Counted from the stretch's first letter, positions 34,075 to 44,065 are shown. The stretch is DNA of 64,000 bases from Thiothrix winogradskyi (GCF_021650935.1 NZ_CP091244.1:3410001-3474000); one strand, 5' to 3'. The notes: generated by a model not told the origin, from the letters alone. A program made the numbers and translations.

Positions 34075-35448
34075 TCACTCACCGCGATAAGTGGTCTCCA
34101 AGTAGTGATAGACGGCGAATAAACCCATCGCCTCCCCCCCCACCGGACGACCAGCACGCTCACGGATATTCCAAGCCATCACATCAAAATGCACCCAATG
34201 CGTCGATTCCGGCACAAACTCATTCAGGAATAATGCCGCCGTGATTGCGCCACCGTAACTCCCACCGCTATTGGTGAAATCGGCGCACCCACTTTTCAAC
34301 TGATCGAAATACGGGCGATGTAACGGCAGATTCCAAATCAACTCATCCGCCGCCGCCGATACCGTCTGAAGTTTAGCCGCCAATGCCTTGTTATTGCTAA
34401 AAAACACTGGAATTTCCGTCCCCAGCGCCACCCGTGCCGCACCGGTTAAGGTAGCAAAATCCAGCAGCAAATCCGGTTTGTGACTAACCGCATCCGCCAG
34501 CGCATCGCACAATACCAAACGCCCTTCAGCATCCGTGTTATCCACTTCCACTGACTTGCCCGCACGGGTTGCCAGAATATCACCGGGGCGGAACGCATCC
34601 CCGCCAATCGCATTATCCACCGCCGGAATCAGCACCCGTAACTGCACCGGAAGCTGCAATTGCATAATCAATCGTGCCAAACCCAGCACATGCGCAGCAC
34701 CGCCCATGTCTTTTTTCATCAAGCGCATGTATTGCGACGGCTTAATGTCCAAGCCGCCGGTATCAAAACACACGCCCTTACCCACCAAGGTCACTGCCGG
34801 GTGCTCCGGTTGACCCCATTGCAACTTCAGCAAACGCGGTGCATGAGCGCTGGTACGCCCCACTGCGTGGATAGCGGGGTAATTCTGCTTCAGCAAATCA
34901 TCACCAACAATCTCACTGAAATCCGCCTCAAAGGTACGTGCCAATTGCGCGACAGCAGCGGACAAATGCTCTGGCATCATGTGATTCGCGGGTTGATTCA
35001 CCAAATCACGCACCAACGCCACCGCTTGCACAAAGGCTTTGGCACGCGCTTGCTGATCTTCCACGAATAATACCGGGCGGGCTTTATTATCCGGTTTAGT
35101 GTAATACTCAAAGCGGTAATAGCCCAAACCCCAACCAATGCTGGCTTGCAAGCGTTCTTCTTCCGACCAGTCGCACACCAGATGGTAATGACCGCGTGGC
35201 AATTTGTTAGGCAATGCCGCAAGCGCCCAACGTACCCCCTCATCAGCGTTATAACCCACCAGCACCTTACTGATACCGCCCTGCCCATCCGGGATCAAGC
35301 AAATCTGCCCAGATTTAGCCTTAAAATCGTGCAATTGCGCCCATTGCCGTTCAGCCGCAGGCAAAGCGGTACCAAACGCCTCCCACGCTGTTAGCAATAA
35401 CGGATGAATCGCCACCGAATGCGCCGGTTTTTCGTGTGTAAACATCAA
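34075..35448 (-). CDS. Leucyl aminopeptidase family protein (M17)
   Basis: A 457-residue two-metal aminopeptidase. The signature NTDAEGRLVL, the metal-binding GKGVCFDTGGLDIKP and DMGGAAHVLGL mark the M17 catalytic domain; the N-terminal 160 residues are a diverged regulatory domain. The overall look is closer to the PepB-like or short M17 branch than to PepA. It trims N-terminal residues from cytosolic peptides. The C-terminal end is in place. It is preceded by the disrupted lipoprotein gene on the same strand. Confidence 0.9.
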   Translation of the reverse strand: MMFTHEKPAHSVAIHPLLLTAWEAFGTALPAAERQWAQLHDFKAKSGQICLIPDGQGGISKVLVGYNADEGVRWALAALPNKLPRGHYHLVCDWSEEERLQASIGWGLGYYRFEYYTKPDNKARPVLFVEDQQARAKAFVQAVALVRDLVNQPANHMMPEHLSAAVAQLARTFEADFSEIVGDDLLKQNYPAIHAVGRTSAHAPRLLKLQWGQPEHPAVTLVGKGVCFDTGGLDIKPSQYMRLMKKDMGGAAHVLGLARLIMQLQLPVQLRVLIPAVDNAIGGDAFRPGDILATRAGKSVEVDNTDAEGRLVLCDALADAVSHKPDLLLDFATLTGAARVALGTEIPVFFSNNKALAAKLQTVSAAADELIWNLPLHRPYFDQLKSGCADFTNSGGSYGGAITAALFLNEFVPESTHWVHFDVMAWNIRERAGRPVGGEAMGLFAVYHYLETTYRGE

Positions 35449-35584
35449 CTTTCCCCTGATTCCTAACGCTTACAGCCATCCCACCAGCACGGCGTACTGT
35501 TGATAAAGTTCAGTAATGCCTGGTATTTCGGTGTCTGACTGGTCGGTTGGGTGATGTATTCTTTCGTGCCCCACGGACCGTGCT

Positions 35585-35588
35585 TATT
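35585..35588. repeat. Target-site duplication, left copy
   Basis: TATT at 35585-35588 matches TATT at 36858-36861, immediately outside the two inverted repeats of the IS. The pair is a 4-base direct repeat. Confidence 0.8.
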
Positions 35589-36857
35589 GGGAACCTCTAA
35601 AAACCCGGCGTATTGCAACGGTTAGCGTTGGTCTATCGACATTTTGTTAAAAAAACACCAACCCATCTCAATTTTTAGCACACCAAGCCACAATCAGGTG
35701 GTTTTTCCGCATTTTTGCTGTTTTTTCGGGAATTTCTCCATCAAATGGGCACAACTCCGCCCTCTTTGAGTGAACAAAGCCGCCGCAAGTTATACACGGT
35801 TGCCTTAATGCTGAGGCCGAATACTGCCCGTGCCAACCCGATGCTGCGGATGGCTTTGCCTCCCATCGCACAGATTGACCCAAACACATGCTCAACCCGT
35901 GCGCGGGGTCTGGCGATGCGGGTGTTGCGGCGCTTCTGGCAGTCGGATTGCGGCTTGCCTTTCTTGGCTTTGTGCTGGATGTGTAACCGCCAGCTACCTT
36001 GGTTGAGGCGTTGTTCACGGGATTGGTCTTCGTAACCTTTGTCCGCCATACGTCACGGCTGGTGTTGGCTCGGTCAAGCACCGCTTCAAAATGGTTGGTG
36101 TCATGTTCTTTGGCGGTGCTGATGTGGTGTTTGCGGATGAGTTTGTATTTCCGATCGGCACTGATACTGAGTTTGTAGCCGTGGTAACTTTTACCGTGTT
36201 TTTTCGTCCAGCTTGCTTCCGTATCCTTTTGGCGACGTTGGGCAGGTGTCCAGTCAGCAGGTGTTGCCGCTTGTTCCAACAGCGCTTTTTCTTCTTTGTG
36301 GAAATGTTGTTTAGGGGCTTCCACCAGCGTGGCATCAACGATTTGACCACCACGGGCAATAAAACCGTGTTGTTGTAATTGCCGTTGGACGGCATCAAAC
36401 AGGGCATCCGCACCACCTGCCGCGCTGATCCGTTCACGGAATACCCACAAGGTATTGGCATCCGGGATCGTGCTGGAATGACGCAGGCCACAAAACCGTT
36501 GGAACGACAGCCGGTCAAGCAATTGGTATTCCAATGCCTCGTCCGACAGGTTGTACAGGTGTTGCAACACCAAGACCCGTACCATCAGTTCCGTTGGGTA
36601 GGGTGGACGGCCTCCTCGCTTGTCACTTGGGCGTGGGGCGATGTGGTCGATTTCTGCTGCCAAGGCGACAAAGTTGACGTGCTGGTTCAGCGTGGACAGC
36701 AGGTCGCCCTTGCGGTCGAGTTTCTGTTCACGCTCTTCGGCGGCAAACAGACTGGTTTTGATGGCACTTTTCTTGGGCATGGCTAGTAACGGGGCGGTGG
36801 CTCAGATGAGCATTTTCTCACATTTGTGTGGGTATCAGTGGGTTTTTAGAGGTTCCC
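35589..36857 (-). mobile_element. IS5-family insertion sequence, 1,269 bp
   Basis: The ends are perfect 18-bp inverted repeats: GGGAACCTCTAAAAACCC (35589-35606) and its reverse complement at 36840-36857. The flanking TATT duplication marks the insertion. The single transposase gene runs leftward from 36780. Such elements move by a DDE cut-and-paste mechanism. Confidence 0.93.
35741..36780 (-). pseudogene. IS5-family transposase, frameshifted
   Basis: The N-terminal part (MPKKSAIKTSLFAAEEREQ, then GGQIVDATLVEAP with the first catalytic Asp) is in one frame from 36780. At about 36046-36052 the family sequence expected to read VWADKGYEDQS continues only in the next frame (MADKGYEDQSREQ at 36049), which carries the second Asp and the final Glu (ARVEHVFGSICAMGG) to a stop at 35741. 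A single G appears to be missing in a run at the junction (VW|ADKGYE). No slippery heptamer is visible, so this is a lesion rather than programmed frameshifting. The original frame runs on to a late stop at 35668 with no family resemblance. Confidence 0.85.
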
Positions 36858-38597
36858 TATTGAAAGTACGTGGCGCAGTGTAATGCATCATCAACGTGCC
36901 GCCTTCAGTTTTCCAGCCATTTAAGAATTGATCATAAATGCCACGCATCCGAGGATCACGATTGGCTGCAAACAACAGCGGATTAGGGAACTCATCATCC
37001 GTTTTGGTATGGAAATCTGCCAAACCTTGCCCGGCTTCATACGCCATTAATTCAAGCCCGTATTTATCGGTAATGGCTTTTTGCATCCGAATATAGCCCA
37101 TCACTTTATCGTGTGAATAACGGTATACCGGGTTAGTAATCAAACCGAGCGCATCATCCACACTTTTAATGGTACGCACTTCGGCGTGTCCGCCAAAGAC
37201 ATACGGGCCAATCGCGAACGCATCCGCGTGTTTGTAAGCATCCTTGTGGCTCAAGACAATTTCAGTCAGCTTATCGTTCACTGTCCAACCTGACAGAATC
37301 CGAACCAAACGCTGCGAACCACCAAAAACGCTTTCCCAGATATTGAAAATTTCTACCGAACGCTGTGAATAATACCGCCAGCCAGCGCGGTGAGCGTGCG
37401 AATCCAGTCCCAGTTTCAACCCCATATCAATCATGTGGTTGCCTTGGGTGAAAATGGTATTCCAGGTTTCGTTGCTGTATTCGATGTGTGGCTTCAAATT
37501 GCCATTTAAGTGTTGTTTCACATAAGTGGCAAATTCGCGCACATAATTATCATCAGCGGCATGTGGCAAGGTAAACCACGGGTCAGCATTTAAACGATTG
37601 GCAAGTTCAACCTGAATTTCCAACGGCGCACCGCGTGAACCCTCTTTGCCACCCCACGTGGCTTTGCCCAAGGTATTGCGATCTGACCAACTGCGGTCGG
37701 TGCTACGAGTAACGCCACTCATGTTCATGAAGCGGATCGAGCGGAAATCCCTCATGAATGCCATAAAATCGGGGTTAAAAATAATGCTGTCTGCATGTTC
37801 CACAAACGCTTTGAAATCCCCACACGCAGCAGCGGAAGCCACGCGCTGGAACGGATTACTCGCACAAATCCCACCCGGTGGCAGAATACGGATATTGCGT
37901 AAATAATTCTGTGGATTGCTACGCAAAATCAATAACGAAGCGTTCAACATGCCATCATTACCGGCAGCAATCGTGATAGTGTCGTAACCCGCATTGCGTT
38001 GCAGCAAGGTGGCATCATTCATGTACTGAATTTCGCCTTCGCCGTCATATAGCACGGTATACGTGCCTTCAGGAATAACCGCCGCTGGTAAATTGGAGAG
38101 AAAACGTGTCCCCGCTTGCCCACCATTCAGATTGGCAGGCCAACCGTTCGCATCATAAGTAATATTGCCTTTGGTCAACCACGGGCTGGCTTCAGGGAAA
38201 GGCATTGCCGCCCGCATAAGGTCGATAAAAGGCAGACTGGCATCACTTTCCATAATCTCATTGGTATTTGTACCCAATGGAGAAGCCGAGTTACTTGTGG
38301 AAAATGCGCTTTTCGCCGCAGACAAAGCGGTAGCATTCGTTGTCATCGCGTTACCGCCAGTGGTCGCGCCACAGCCAGTTATTCCCAGTGACAACACGCC
38401 ACCCATAATCACCAATCGGGTCAGTTTCGCCAGCATATTGAGTCCTTTTCGTCGATTATTGCTTGTGATTTACCGTTTGCAACGAAGTCTAGCACGGGGT
38501 TTGCACTCGATGCGACGAATATGCTTTGCCTGCATGATGCACACCCATTACAATTGCGCCCTCATTATAGCTTTAACTTTTTATTGGAGTACCCCGC

Positions 38598-39029
38598 ATG
38601 GCAATCGAGCAAACCATTTCCATTATCAAACCTGACGCAGTAGCTAAAAACGTCATCGGTCAGATCTACAGCCGTTTTGAAAACGCTGGTCTGAAAATCG
38701 TGGCAGCGAAAATGGTTCACCTGAGCCAAGAACGCGCTGAAGGTTTCTACGCGGTACACAAAGAGCGCCCTTTCTTTGGTGATCTGGTCGCGTTCATGAC
38801 ATCTGGTCCGGTAATGGTACAAGTATTGGAAGGCGAAAACGCTGTCACTAAAAACCGCGAATTGATGGGTGCAACTAACCCTAAGAATGCAGACGCTGGT
38901 ACAATCCGTGCAGACTTCGCTGATTCCATTGACGAAAATGCCGTACACGGCTCTGACAGCGCAGAAAATGCCGCGATCGAAATCGCTTACTTCTTCGGGA
39001 CAGACGGTCTGTGCCCACGCACTCGTTAA
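38598..39029 (+). CDS. ndk: Nucleoside diphosphate kinase
   Basis: A 143-residue enzyme that balances NTP pools. The N-terminus AIEQTISIIKPDAVAKNVIG and the phosphohistidine site NAVHGSDSAENAAIEIAYFF (His near residue 117) are intact. GGAG precedes the ATG at 38598. It is the first gene of a rightward cluster leading to rlmN, pilF, rodZ, hisS, yfgM and bamB. Confidence 0.98.
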   Translation: MAIEQTISIIKPDAVAKNVIGQIYSRFENAGLKIVAAKMVHLSQERAEGFYAVHKERPFFGDLVAFMTSGPVMVQVLEGENAVTKNRELMGATNPKNADAGTIRADFADSIDENAVHGSDSAENAAIEIAYFFGTDGLCPRTR

Positions 39030-39040
39030 TTTGTCTCTTT

Positions 39041-39077
39041 GCCCTCACCCCTTGCGGGGGAGGGTTGGGAGGGGGGA
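39041..39077 (+). repeat. Palindromic repeat supplying the rlmN ribosome-binding sequence
   Basis: A copy of the CCCTCACCCC family lies between the ndk stop and the rlmN ATG at 39078. Its 3' end GGGAGGGGGGA is immediately upstream of that ATG and is the only purine-rich sequence available as a ribosome-binding site. Confidence 0.75.
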
Positions 39078-40193
39078 ATGATCACATTGTCTGACACTGT
39101 TAAAAAAGTCAATCTGCTGGATTTTAGCCATGAAGGGCTGAAAGCGTATTTCACCTCCATCGGTGAAAAGCCGTTTCGTGCCACCCAAATCATCAAATGG
39201 CTGCACCAGCTCAATGTCGACAGTGTTGACCAGATGACCAATATCAGCAAACCGTTGCGCCAATTCTTAACGGATAATGCCGTGATTCGTGCCCCGGAAA
39301 TCGTGATGGATCAACAATCCGCCGATGGCACCCACAAATGGTTGCTGCGGCTGGAAGATGGCAATGCCATTGAAACCGTATTCATCCCCGAAGACGACCG
39401 GGGAACGCTGTGCATTTCCTCGCAAGTCGGTTGTGCGCTGGATTGCACCTTCTGTTCCACCGCCCGCCAAGGTTTCAACCGCAATTTAACGACGGCGGAA
39501 ATCATCGGGCAATTGTGGGTCGCCAAACGTACCCTGCAAGCTGACCCCAAAGGCGCTCGTGTCGTCAGCAATGTGGTGATGATGGGCATGGGCGAACCCT
39601 TGCTGAATTTCGATAACGTCATCAATGCCTTGCGCCTGATGATGGATGATAATGCTTACGGTCTAAGCAAACGCCGCGTTACCCTCAGCACCTCTGGCGT
39701 ATTACCTGCGTTGGATCGCTTAGCCGATACGCTGGATGTTTCACTGGCGGTATCCCTGCACGCACCGAATGACGAATTGCGTGACCAATTGGTTCCGTTG
39801 AACCGCAAATACCCGATCAAGGACTTGCTCGCCATGTGCCGCCAGTTCTTGGGGAAAAAGACCACCGAACGCAATCACATTACGTGGGAATACGTGATGC
39901 TGGATGGCATCAACGACCGTGACGAACATGCCATGCAACTGGCAAAAATACTCAAGGGCATTCCCTCGAAAATCAACCTGATTCCGTTCAACCCGTTCCC
40001 CGAAACGCGCTATAAACGGTCTAGTAACAATCGCATACACCGTTTCCGTGATATTCTGACCGAAGCAGGTTATACTGTGATCACCAGAAAAACACGGGGT
40101 GATGACATTGACGCCGCTTGCGGGCAACTTGCAGGTCAGGTCAATGACAAAAGCCGCCGAGAGATACATTTCGCACGCATCGAACGGTCATAA
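39078..40193 (+). CDS. rlmN: 23S rRNA (adenine2503-C2)/tRNA methyltransferase RlmN
   Basis: A 371-residue radical-SAM enzyme that methylates A2503 of 23S rRNA and A37 of some tRNAs. The radical-SAM cysteine motif CALDCTFCSTARQGFNRN, MGMGEPLLNFDNV and STSGVLPALDRLAD are visible. The start is the ATG at 39078 (MITLSDTVKKVNLLDFSHEG); a longer reading from a TTG at 39039 would translate the upstream repeat into PSPLAGEGWEGG and is unlikely to be real. It is followed closely by pilF. Confidence 0.96.
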   Translation: MITLSDTVKKVNLLDFSHEGLKAYFTSIGEKPFRATQIIKWLHQLNVDSVDQMTNISKPLRQFLTDNAVIRAPEIVMDQQSADGTHKWLLRLEDGNAIETVFIPEDDRGTLCISSQVGCALDCTFCSTARQGFNRNLTTAEIIGQLWVAKRTLQADPKGARVVSNVVMMGMGEPLLNFDNVINALRLMMDDNAYGLSKRRVTLSTSGVLPALDRLADTLDVSLAVSLHAPNDELRDQLVPLNRKYPIKDLLAMCRQFLGKKTTERNHITWEYVMLDGINDRDEHAMQLAKILKGIPSKINLIPFNPFPETRYKRSSNNRIHRFRDILTEAGYTVITRKTRGDDIDAACGQLAGQVNDKSRREIHFARIERS

Positions 40194-40201
40194 AAATAGC
40201 A

Positions 40202-40933
40202 ATGAAAATAATAAAGTACGCATTGTTTGCAATGTTGATTAGCAGCATGAGCGCCTGCTCCAATACAACATCCAGCACAGACGAAAAAGCCGGTAGTTAT
40301 TACACCCAACTAGGTGTTGGTTACTTACAGAAGGGGCGTCTGGATTTAGCCAGCCTGAATCTGGAAAAGGCTGTAGCGCAAGATTCCGATTCGGCACCGG
40401 CTCATCATTATTACGCCCTGCTTCAAGAACGCTTAAAAGATGATGCCAAGGCAAATAAGCATTTCCGTAAAGCTCTCAGCATTACGCCCAACGATCCTGA
40501 CCTGCTGAATAACTATGGCTCACACTTGTGCCACACGCAACAGTATGCCGCTGCGGAAACAGCTTTTCTCAAAGCGCTCAGTGATCCGCTCTATAAAACC
40601 CCGGAGTTTGCCTATACTAATGCGGGCATCTGCACCAAAAAAGCAGGCAATGGAGCACAAGCGGAAACGTATTTCCGTCAGGCGCTGGAAAAAAACCACC
40701 GTTTCTCGGAAGCACTCTACCAGATGGCTAGGTTGCACCATGAAAAAGGTGAACCAGCCAAGGCAGAAGCATTTATTTACCGCTATAATGAAGTGGCACC
40801 GGCAACGCCGGATAGTTTGCTGCTGTGTTATCAAGTGCAAACAAATTTAAATGAACCAGACAAAGCGGAAGCCTGTGCCACCACATTGCGGGGAAAATTC
40901 CCCGATAGCAGCGCTGCCAGCCAAATTGATTGA
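40202..40933 (+). CDS. pilF: Type IV pilus biogenesis lipoprotein PilF/PilW
   Basis: A 243-residue lipoprotein (signal peptide with lipobox MSAC) with about six TPR repeats (YYTQLGVGYLQKGRLDLASL, NPDLLNNYGSHL-type helices). PilF/PilW is the pilotin that localises and assembles the PilQ secretin for type IV pili. Length and TPR layout match. It lies 8 bp after rlmN and 16 bp before rodZ, the standard cluster order. Confidence 0.9.
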   Translation: MKIIKYALFAMLISSMSACSNTTSSTDEKAGSYYTQLGVGYLQKGRLDLASLNLEKAVAQDSDSAPAHHYYALLQERLKDDAKANKHFRKALSITPNDPDLLNNYGSHLCHTQQYAAAETAFLKALSDPLYKTPEFAYTNAGICTKKAGNGAQAETYFRQALEKNHRFSEALYQMARLHHEKGEPAKAEAFIYRYNEVAPATPDSLLLCYQVQTNLNEPDKAEACATTLRGKFPDSSAASQID

Positions 40934-40949
40934 TTAAACTGGAGGACAC

Positions 40950-42110
40950 GTGACAGAGACAGCCCACTCAGTCGAAGAAAGGACATCTTCTGCGGTGCAA
41001 CCCGGCGACCTGACCGCTATGTTGGTAGAATGCCGTGCAAAAGCGGGGCTTGACCGCGAACAGGCAGCGGAAGAATTGCACCTGTCCTCTCATATTATTA
41101 AAGCATTGGAACAGGAAGACTTTGCCCACTTACCCGAACCGCCTTATGTCCGGGGTTATTTGCGTGGCTATTCCAAACTGGCGGATATTGACGCCAAGGA
41201 ACTGATTCGCACTTATGAAGCCCTGCGTGGTGCTAAACCTGATGAAATTGCCCATCATTTCGCACCCGCCAGACCGCTCAATAAAGTGGCTCAGCCCGTG
41301 ATGTCAAACTCCACCCTGAAATTCATCGGGTTTGGAGCATTGGTACTATTATTGGGGCTATTTTCCATGATTCCGGGTGTGCGCGATTGGGCAAACCATA
41401 CTTGGTCATCGTTCTCGGCACAGACCGACCAAACCGATGTACAACAACGCCCTCCGTCTGCGATGGAAGCTTACGTTGCACAAAAAGAAGCGTTGGAGCG
41501 TGAAAAAGCTGCTGCCGAACAGCAAGCTCAGCAAACGGCAACACCGGCATCCAGCACACCAGCACCTGAACCAGCACCTGAAGTGGTAGCAACCGCGCCA
41601 AGCGATCAAACCAGTCAGAACACTGCTACGCCCGCAACACCTACACCTGAAGCCGCAGCCACTAGCACCCAAGATACCGCAGCGCCAACCAATACTACAG
41701 CGACTGAAACAACCACAGTAACGCCCGCTCCGGCAACAGCCCCTGTAGCACCAGCGCCAAACACCACAGAAACGCCCACGGTTGCCACGTCAGAAACACC
41801 CGTTACGCCGCCAGCAACACCAACCGATACCGCAGCGACCCCAGCGGATGCCACTACGCCGCCTATCGCTGGTGAAATCAGCATCAAAATGGAGTTCGCC
41901 GAAGAAGTCTGGATGCAAATTAAAGGTGATGACAAAAAGACCCTGTTCGAATCCCTCAACACCGCTGGCAATATCAAAGAGTTCAAAGCAACACCGCCAC
42001 TGAATGTCAAAGTCGGTAATGCGCCGGGCGTTAAAATTTTCGTTAATGGTCAGCCGTTTGATTTGACTGCACACACCAAAGGCAGTGTTGCCCGTTTCCG
42101 AGTCGAGTAA
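40950..42110 (+). CDS. rodZ: Cytoskeletal protein RodZ
   Basis: A 386-residue membrane protein linking MreB to the cell-wall machinery. It begins with a GTG after GGAGGACAC. An N-terminal Xre-type helix-turn-helix (CRAKAGLDREQAAEELHLSS and the Tyr/Phe-rich AHLPEPPYVRGYLRGYSKLAD) is followed by one transmembrane helix (FIGFGALVLLLGLFSMIPG), a low-complexity Pro/Thr/Ala linker of over 150 residues, and a C-terminal DUF4115 beta-domain (EISIKMEFAEEVWMQIKGDD). The linker is longer and more repetitive than usual. hisS follows 2 bases after its stop. Confidence 0.93.
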   Translation: MTETAHSVEERTSSAVQPGDLTAMLVECRAKAGLDREQAAEELHLSSHIIKALEQEDFAHLPEPPYVRGYLRGYSKLADIDAKELIRTYEALRGAKPDEIAHHFAPARPLNKVAQPVMSNSTLKFIGFGALVLLLGLFSMIPGVRDWANHTWSSFSAQTDQTDVQQRPPSAMEAYVAQKEALEREKAAAEQQAQQTATPASSTPAPEPAPEVVATAPSDQTSQNTATPATPTPEAAATSTQDTAAPTNTTATETTTVTPAPATAPVAPAPNTTETPTVATSETPVTPPATPTDTAATPADATTPPIAGEISIKMEFAEEVWMQIKGDDKKTLFESLNTAGNIKEFKATPPLNVKVGNAPGVKIFVNGQPFDLTAHTKGSVARFRVE

Positions 42111-42112
42111 GC

Positions 42113-43393
42113 ATGAGCAAAAATATCCAATCTATCCGGGGGATGAATGACATTCTGCCGGATGCTACCCCCGCATGGCAGTACCTTGAAAACACCGCCC
42201 GCACCTTGCTGAATCGCTATGGCTACAGCGAAATCCGTATGCCTATCGTCGAGCAAACTGACTTATTTTCGCGTGCCGTTGGCGAAGTGACTGATATTGT
42301 CGAAAAGGAAATGTATACCTTTAACGACCGTAATGATGACAGCCTAAGCTTACGCCCTGAAGGCACGGCTGGCTGTATTCGCGCCGGAATCCAACACGGG
42401 CTGCTGCATAATCAGCAACAACGCCTGTGGTATACCGGCCCGATGTTCCGTCACGAACGCCCTCAAAAAGGTCGTTACCGTCAATTTCATCAAATTGGCG
42501 TGGAAGCTTTCGGAATGCTTGGGCCGGACATTGACGCTGAACTCATCGCCATCACCGCACGGCTATGGAAAACCCTTGGCTTACGTAACCTGCGTCTGGA
42601 ATTGAATACGTTGGGTACACCCGAATGCCGTCACATCTACCGCGAGTTACTGGTGGAGTATTTCACCGCGCATCACGATGTACTTGATGAGGATTCCAAA
42701 CGCCGCCTGCACACCAACCCGTTGCGGATTTTGGATACCAAAAATCCTGACCTGAAGGAAATCGTAGCCGCAGCACCCAGCTTACACGATCATCTGGATG
42801 CGGTTTCGCGCGAACACTTTGCGACCCTGCGCTCCTTGCTGGATAGCATGGGCATTGCCTACGAAGTCAACCCACGCTTGGTGCGCGGGCTGGATTACTA
42901 CACCCACATGGTATTTGAATGGGTGACAGATGATCTCGGCGCACAAAGCACGGTCTGTGCCGGTGGGCGTTACGACGGCTTGGTGGAACAATTAGGCGGC
43001 AAACCCACCCCCGGCGTGGGCTTCGGCATGGGCTTGGAACGCCTGATTCTCTTGCTGGAAACTCAAGGCATTGCCCCACCCGTCACCACCCCCGATGTTT
43101 ATTTGATCATGGCAGGCACGGCCGCGATTCAAACTGGGTTGACACTGGCAGAAACCTTGCGTGATGCCCTGCCCGATTTGCGTCTGATCAGCAATGGTGG
43201 CGAAGGCAGTTTCAAAACCCAAATGAAGCGGGCTGACAAATCTTCCGCCAGTTTTGCCCTGATTCTGGGGGAAAATGAGGTGGAACGTGGCGAAATCGGT
43301 CTCAAACCCTTGCGTGACGGCGGTGAGCAGATTACGCTCCCGCTCAGCCAAGTGGCACAACACCTTGCCGTTTTGCTTGAAAAAACACAATAA
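42113..43393 (+). CDS. hisS: Histidyl-tRNA synthetase
   Basis: A 426-residue class II aminoacyl-tRNA synthetase. The N-terminus IQSIRGMNDILPDATPAW, the motif-2 region LWYTGPMFRHERPQKGRYR, the histidine-binding LVRGLDYYTHMVFE and GGGRYDGL-like AGGRYDGLVEQLGGK are intact, and the C-terminal anticodon-binding domain is complete. The usual ispG between rodZ and hisS is absent here. A start 2 bp after rodZ suggests one transcript. Confidence 0.97.
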   Translation: MSKNIQSIRGMNDILPDATPAWQYLENTARTLLNRYGYSEIRMPIVEQTDLFSRAVGEVTDIVEKEMYTFNDRNDDSLSLRPEGTAGCIRAGIQHGLLHNQQQRLWYTGPMFRHERPQKGRYRQFHQIGVEAFGMLGPDIDAELIAITARLWKTLGLRNLRLELNTLGTPECRHIYRELLVEYFTAHHDVLDEDSKRRLHTNPLRILDTKNPDLKEIVAAAPSLHDHLDAVSREHFATLRSLLDSMGIAYEVNPRLVRGLDYYTHMVFEWVTDDLGAQSTVCAGGRYDGLVEQLGGKPTPGVGFGMGLERLILLLETQGIAPPVTTPDVYLIMAGTAAIQTGLTLAETLRDALPDLRLISNGGEGSFKTQMKRADKSSASFALILGENEVERGEIGLKPLRDGGEQITLPLSQVAQHLAVLLEKTQ

Positions 43394-43428
43394 ATGTTAA
43401 CTTAACTCAATAATTCAGGGGCAAACTG

Positions 43429-44055
43429 ATGTCTGATTACAAAACCGATGATGAAAAAGTTGAAGAACTCAAAGCCTGGTGGAAAGACAATGGCACATCC
43501 ATCATAGCCGGTATCGCACTGGCAATTGGCGGTTTATTCGGCTGGCAGTATTGGAAAGACTACCAAGAAACCACGGCGGCGGAAGCATCGGCGCTGTACG
43601 CCAAAGTCGAAAAAGCCAGTGAAACTTCATTGGAACAAGCGCAGCCAGACATCCAAACCTTACAAAGCGGCTATGCCTCCACTCCGTATGCCGCGATTGC
43701 CAGCATGAAAGCCGCACAGCAATACGCTGAAAAAGGCGAGTACGAACCGGCAGCCACCGCATTACGCTGGGTCGTCGACAATAGCAAGGAAGCGGACTTC
43801 AAGCATCTTGCCAATATCCGCCTCGCCCGCGTCTTGCTTGCCATGAAAAAAGTGGACGAAGCGCAAACACTCATTACTCAAACCTACCCTGAGGCGTATC
43901 AGGCACTGATCGAAGAGCTGAAAGGCGATATTTACGTTGCCCAAAACAAACTCACCGAAGCACGGGCGGCTTATGACAAAGCCATGCTCGGCGCGGCAGG
44001 CGGTTCCGGCGAATTCATCAAGCTGAAACGTGACAACCTCGGTGAGGGAACATAA
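43429..44055 (+). CDS. yfgM: YfgM family protein (periplasmic Sec-associated TPR protein)
   Basis: A 208-residue protein with a cytosolic N-terminus, one membrane helix (SIIAGIALAIGGLFGWQYW) and a periplasmic TPR domain (SAATALRWVVDNSKEADFKH-type helices). In E. coli YfgM associates with SecYEG and the chaperone PpiD. The segment KVEELKAWWKDNGTSIIAGI is the family's starting block. Between hisS and bamB it has the same position as in other gammaproteobacteria. Confidence 0.93.
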   Translation: MSDYKTDDEKVEELKAWWKDNGTSIIAGIALAIGGLFGWQYWKDYQETTAAEASALYAKVEKASETSLEQAQPDIQTLQSGYASTPYAAIASMKAAQQYAEKGEYEPAATALRWVVDNSKEADFKHLANIRLARVLLAMKKVDEAQTLITQTYPEAYQALIEELKGDIYVAQNKLTEARAAYDKAMLGAAGGSGEFIKLKRDNLGEGT

Positions 44056-44065
44056 CAAGGATCTT

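Larger units (their letters stand above)
35463..38436 (-). pseudogene. Lipoprotein resembling a cell-wall glycosidase, interrupted by an IS5-family element
   Basis: The gene reads from 38436 to 36858 and resumes at 35588-35463 after the insertion. Removing the IS (35589-36857) and one copy of the 4-base target duplication restores one frame across the junction: RTFN joins KHGPWGTKEYITQ and ends CWWDGCKR, giving a 566-residue product. The N-terminus has a lipobox (LGITGC). HIEYSNETWNTIFTQGNHM and the MAYEAGQGLADF segment look like a (beta/alpha)8 glycosidase with acid and nucleophile glutamates; the family is not named with confidence. As it stands the protein would end seven residues into the IS. 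Confidence 0.9.

Noticed and set aside
36046..36060. Programmed -1 frameshifting in the transposase
   Set aside because: No A6G-type or other slippery heptamer and no clear pseudoknot; a missing G explains the frames more simply.
39039..39077. N-terminal extension of RlmN beginning PSPLAGEGWEGG
   Set aside because: The extension starts at TTG and is the translation of the repeat; the ATG at 39078 has a ribosome-binding tract directly before it.
44030..44065. BamB start at 44030
   Set aside because: It overlaps yfgM and adds a peptide before the signal sequence; AAGGAT and the lipobox distance favour 44066.
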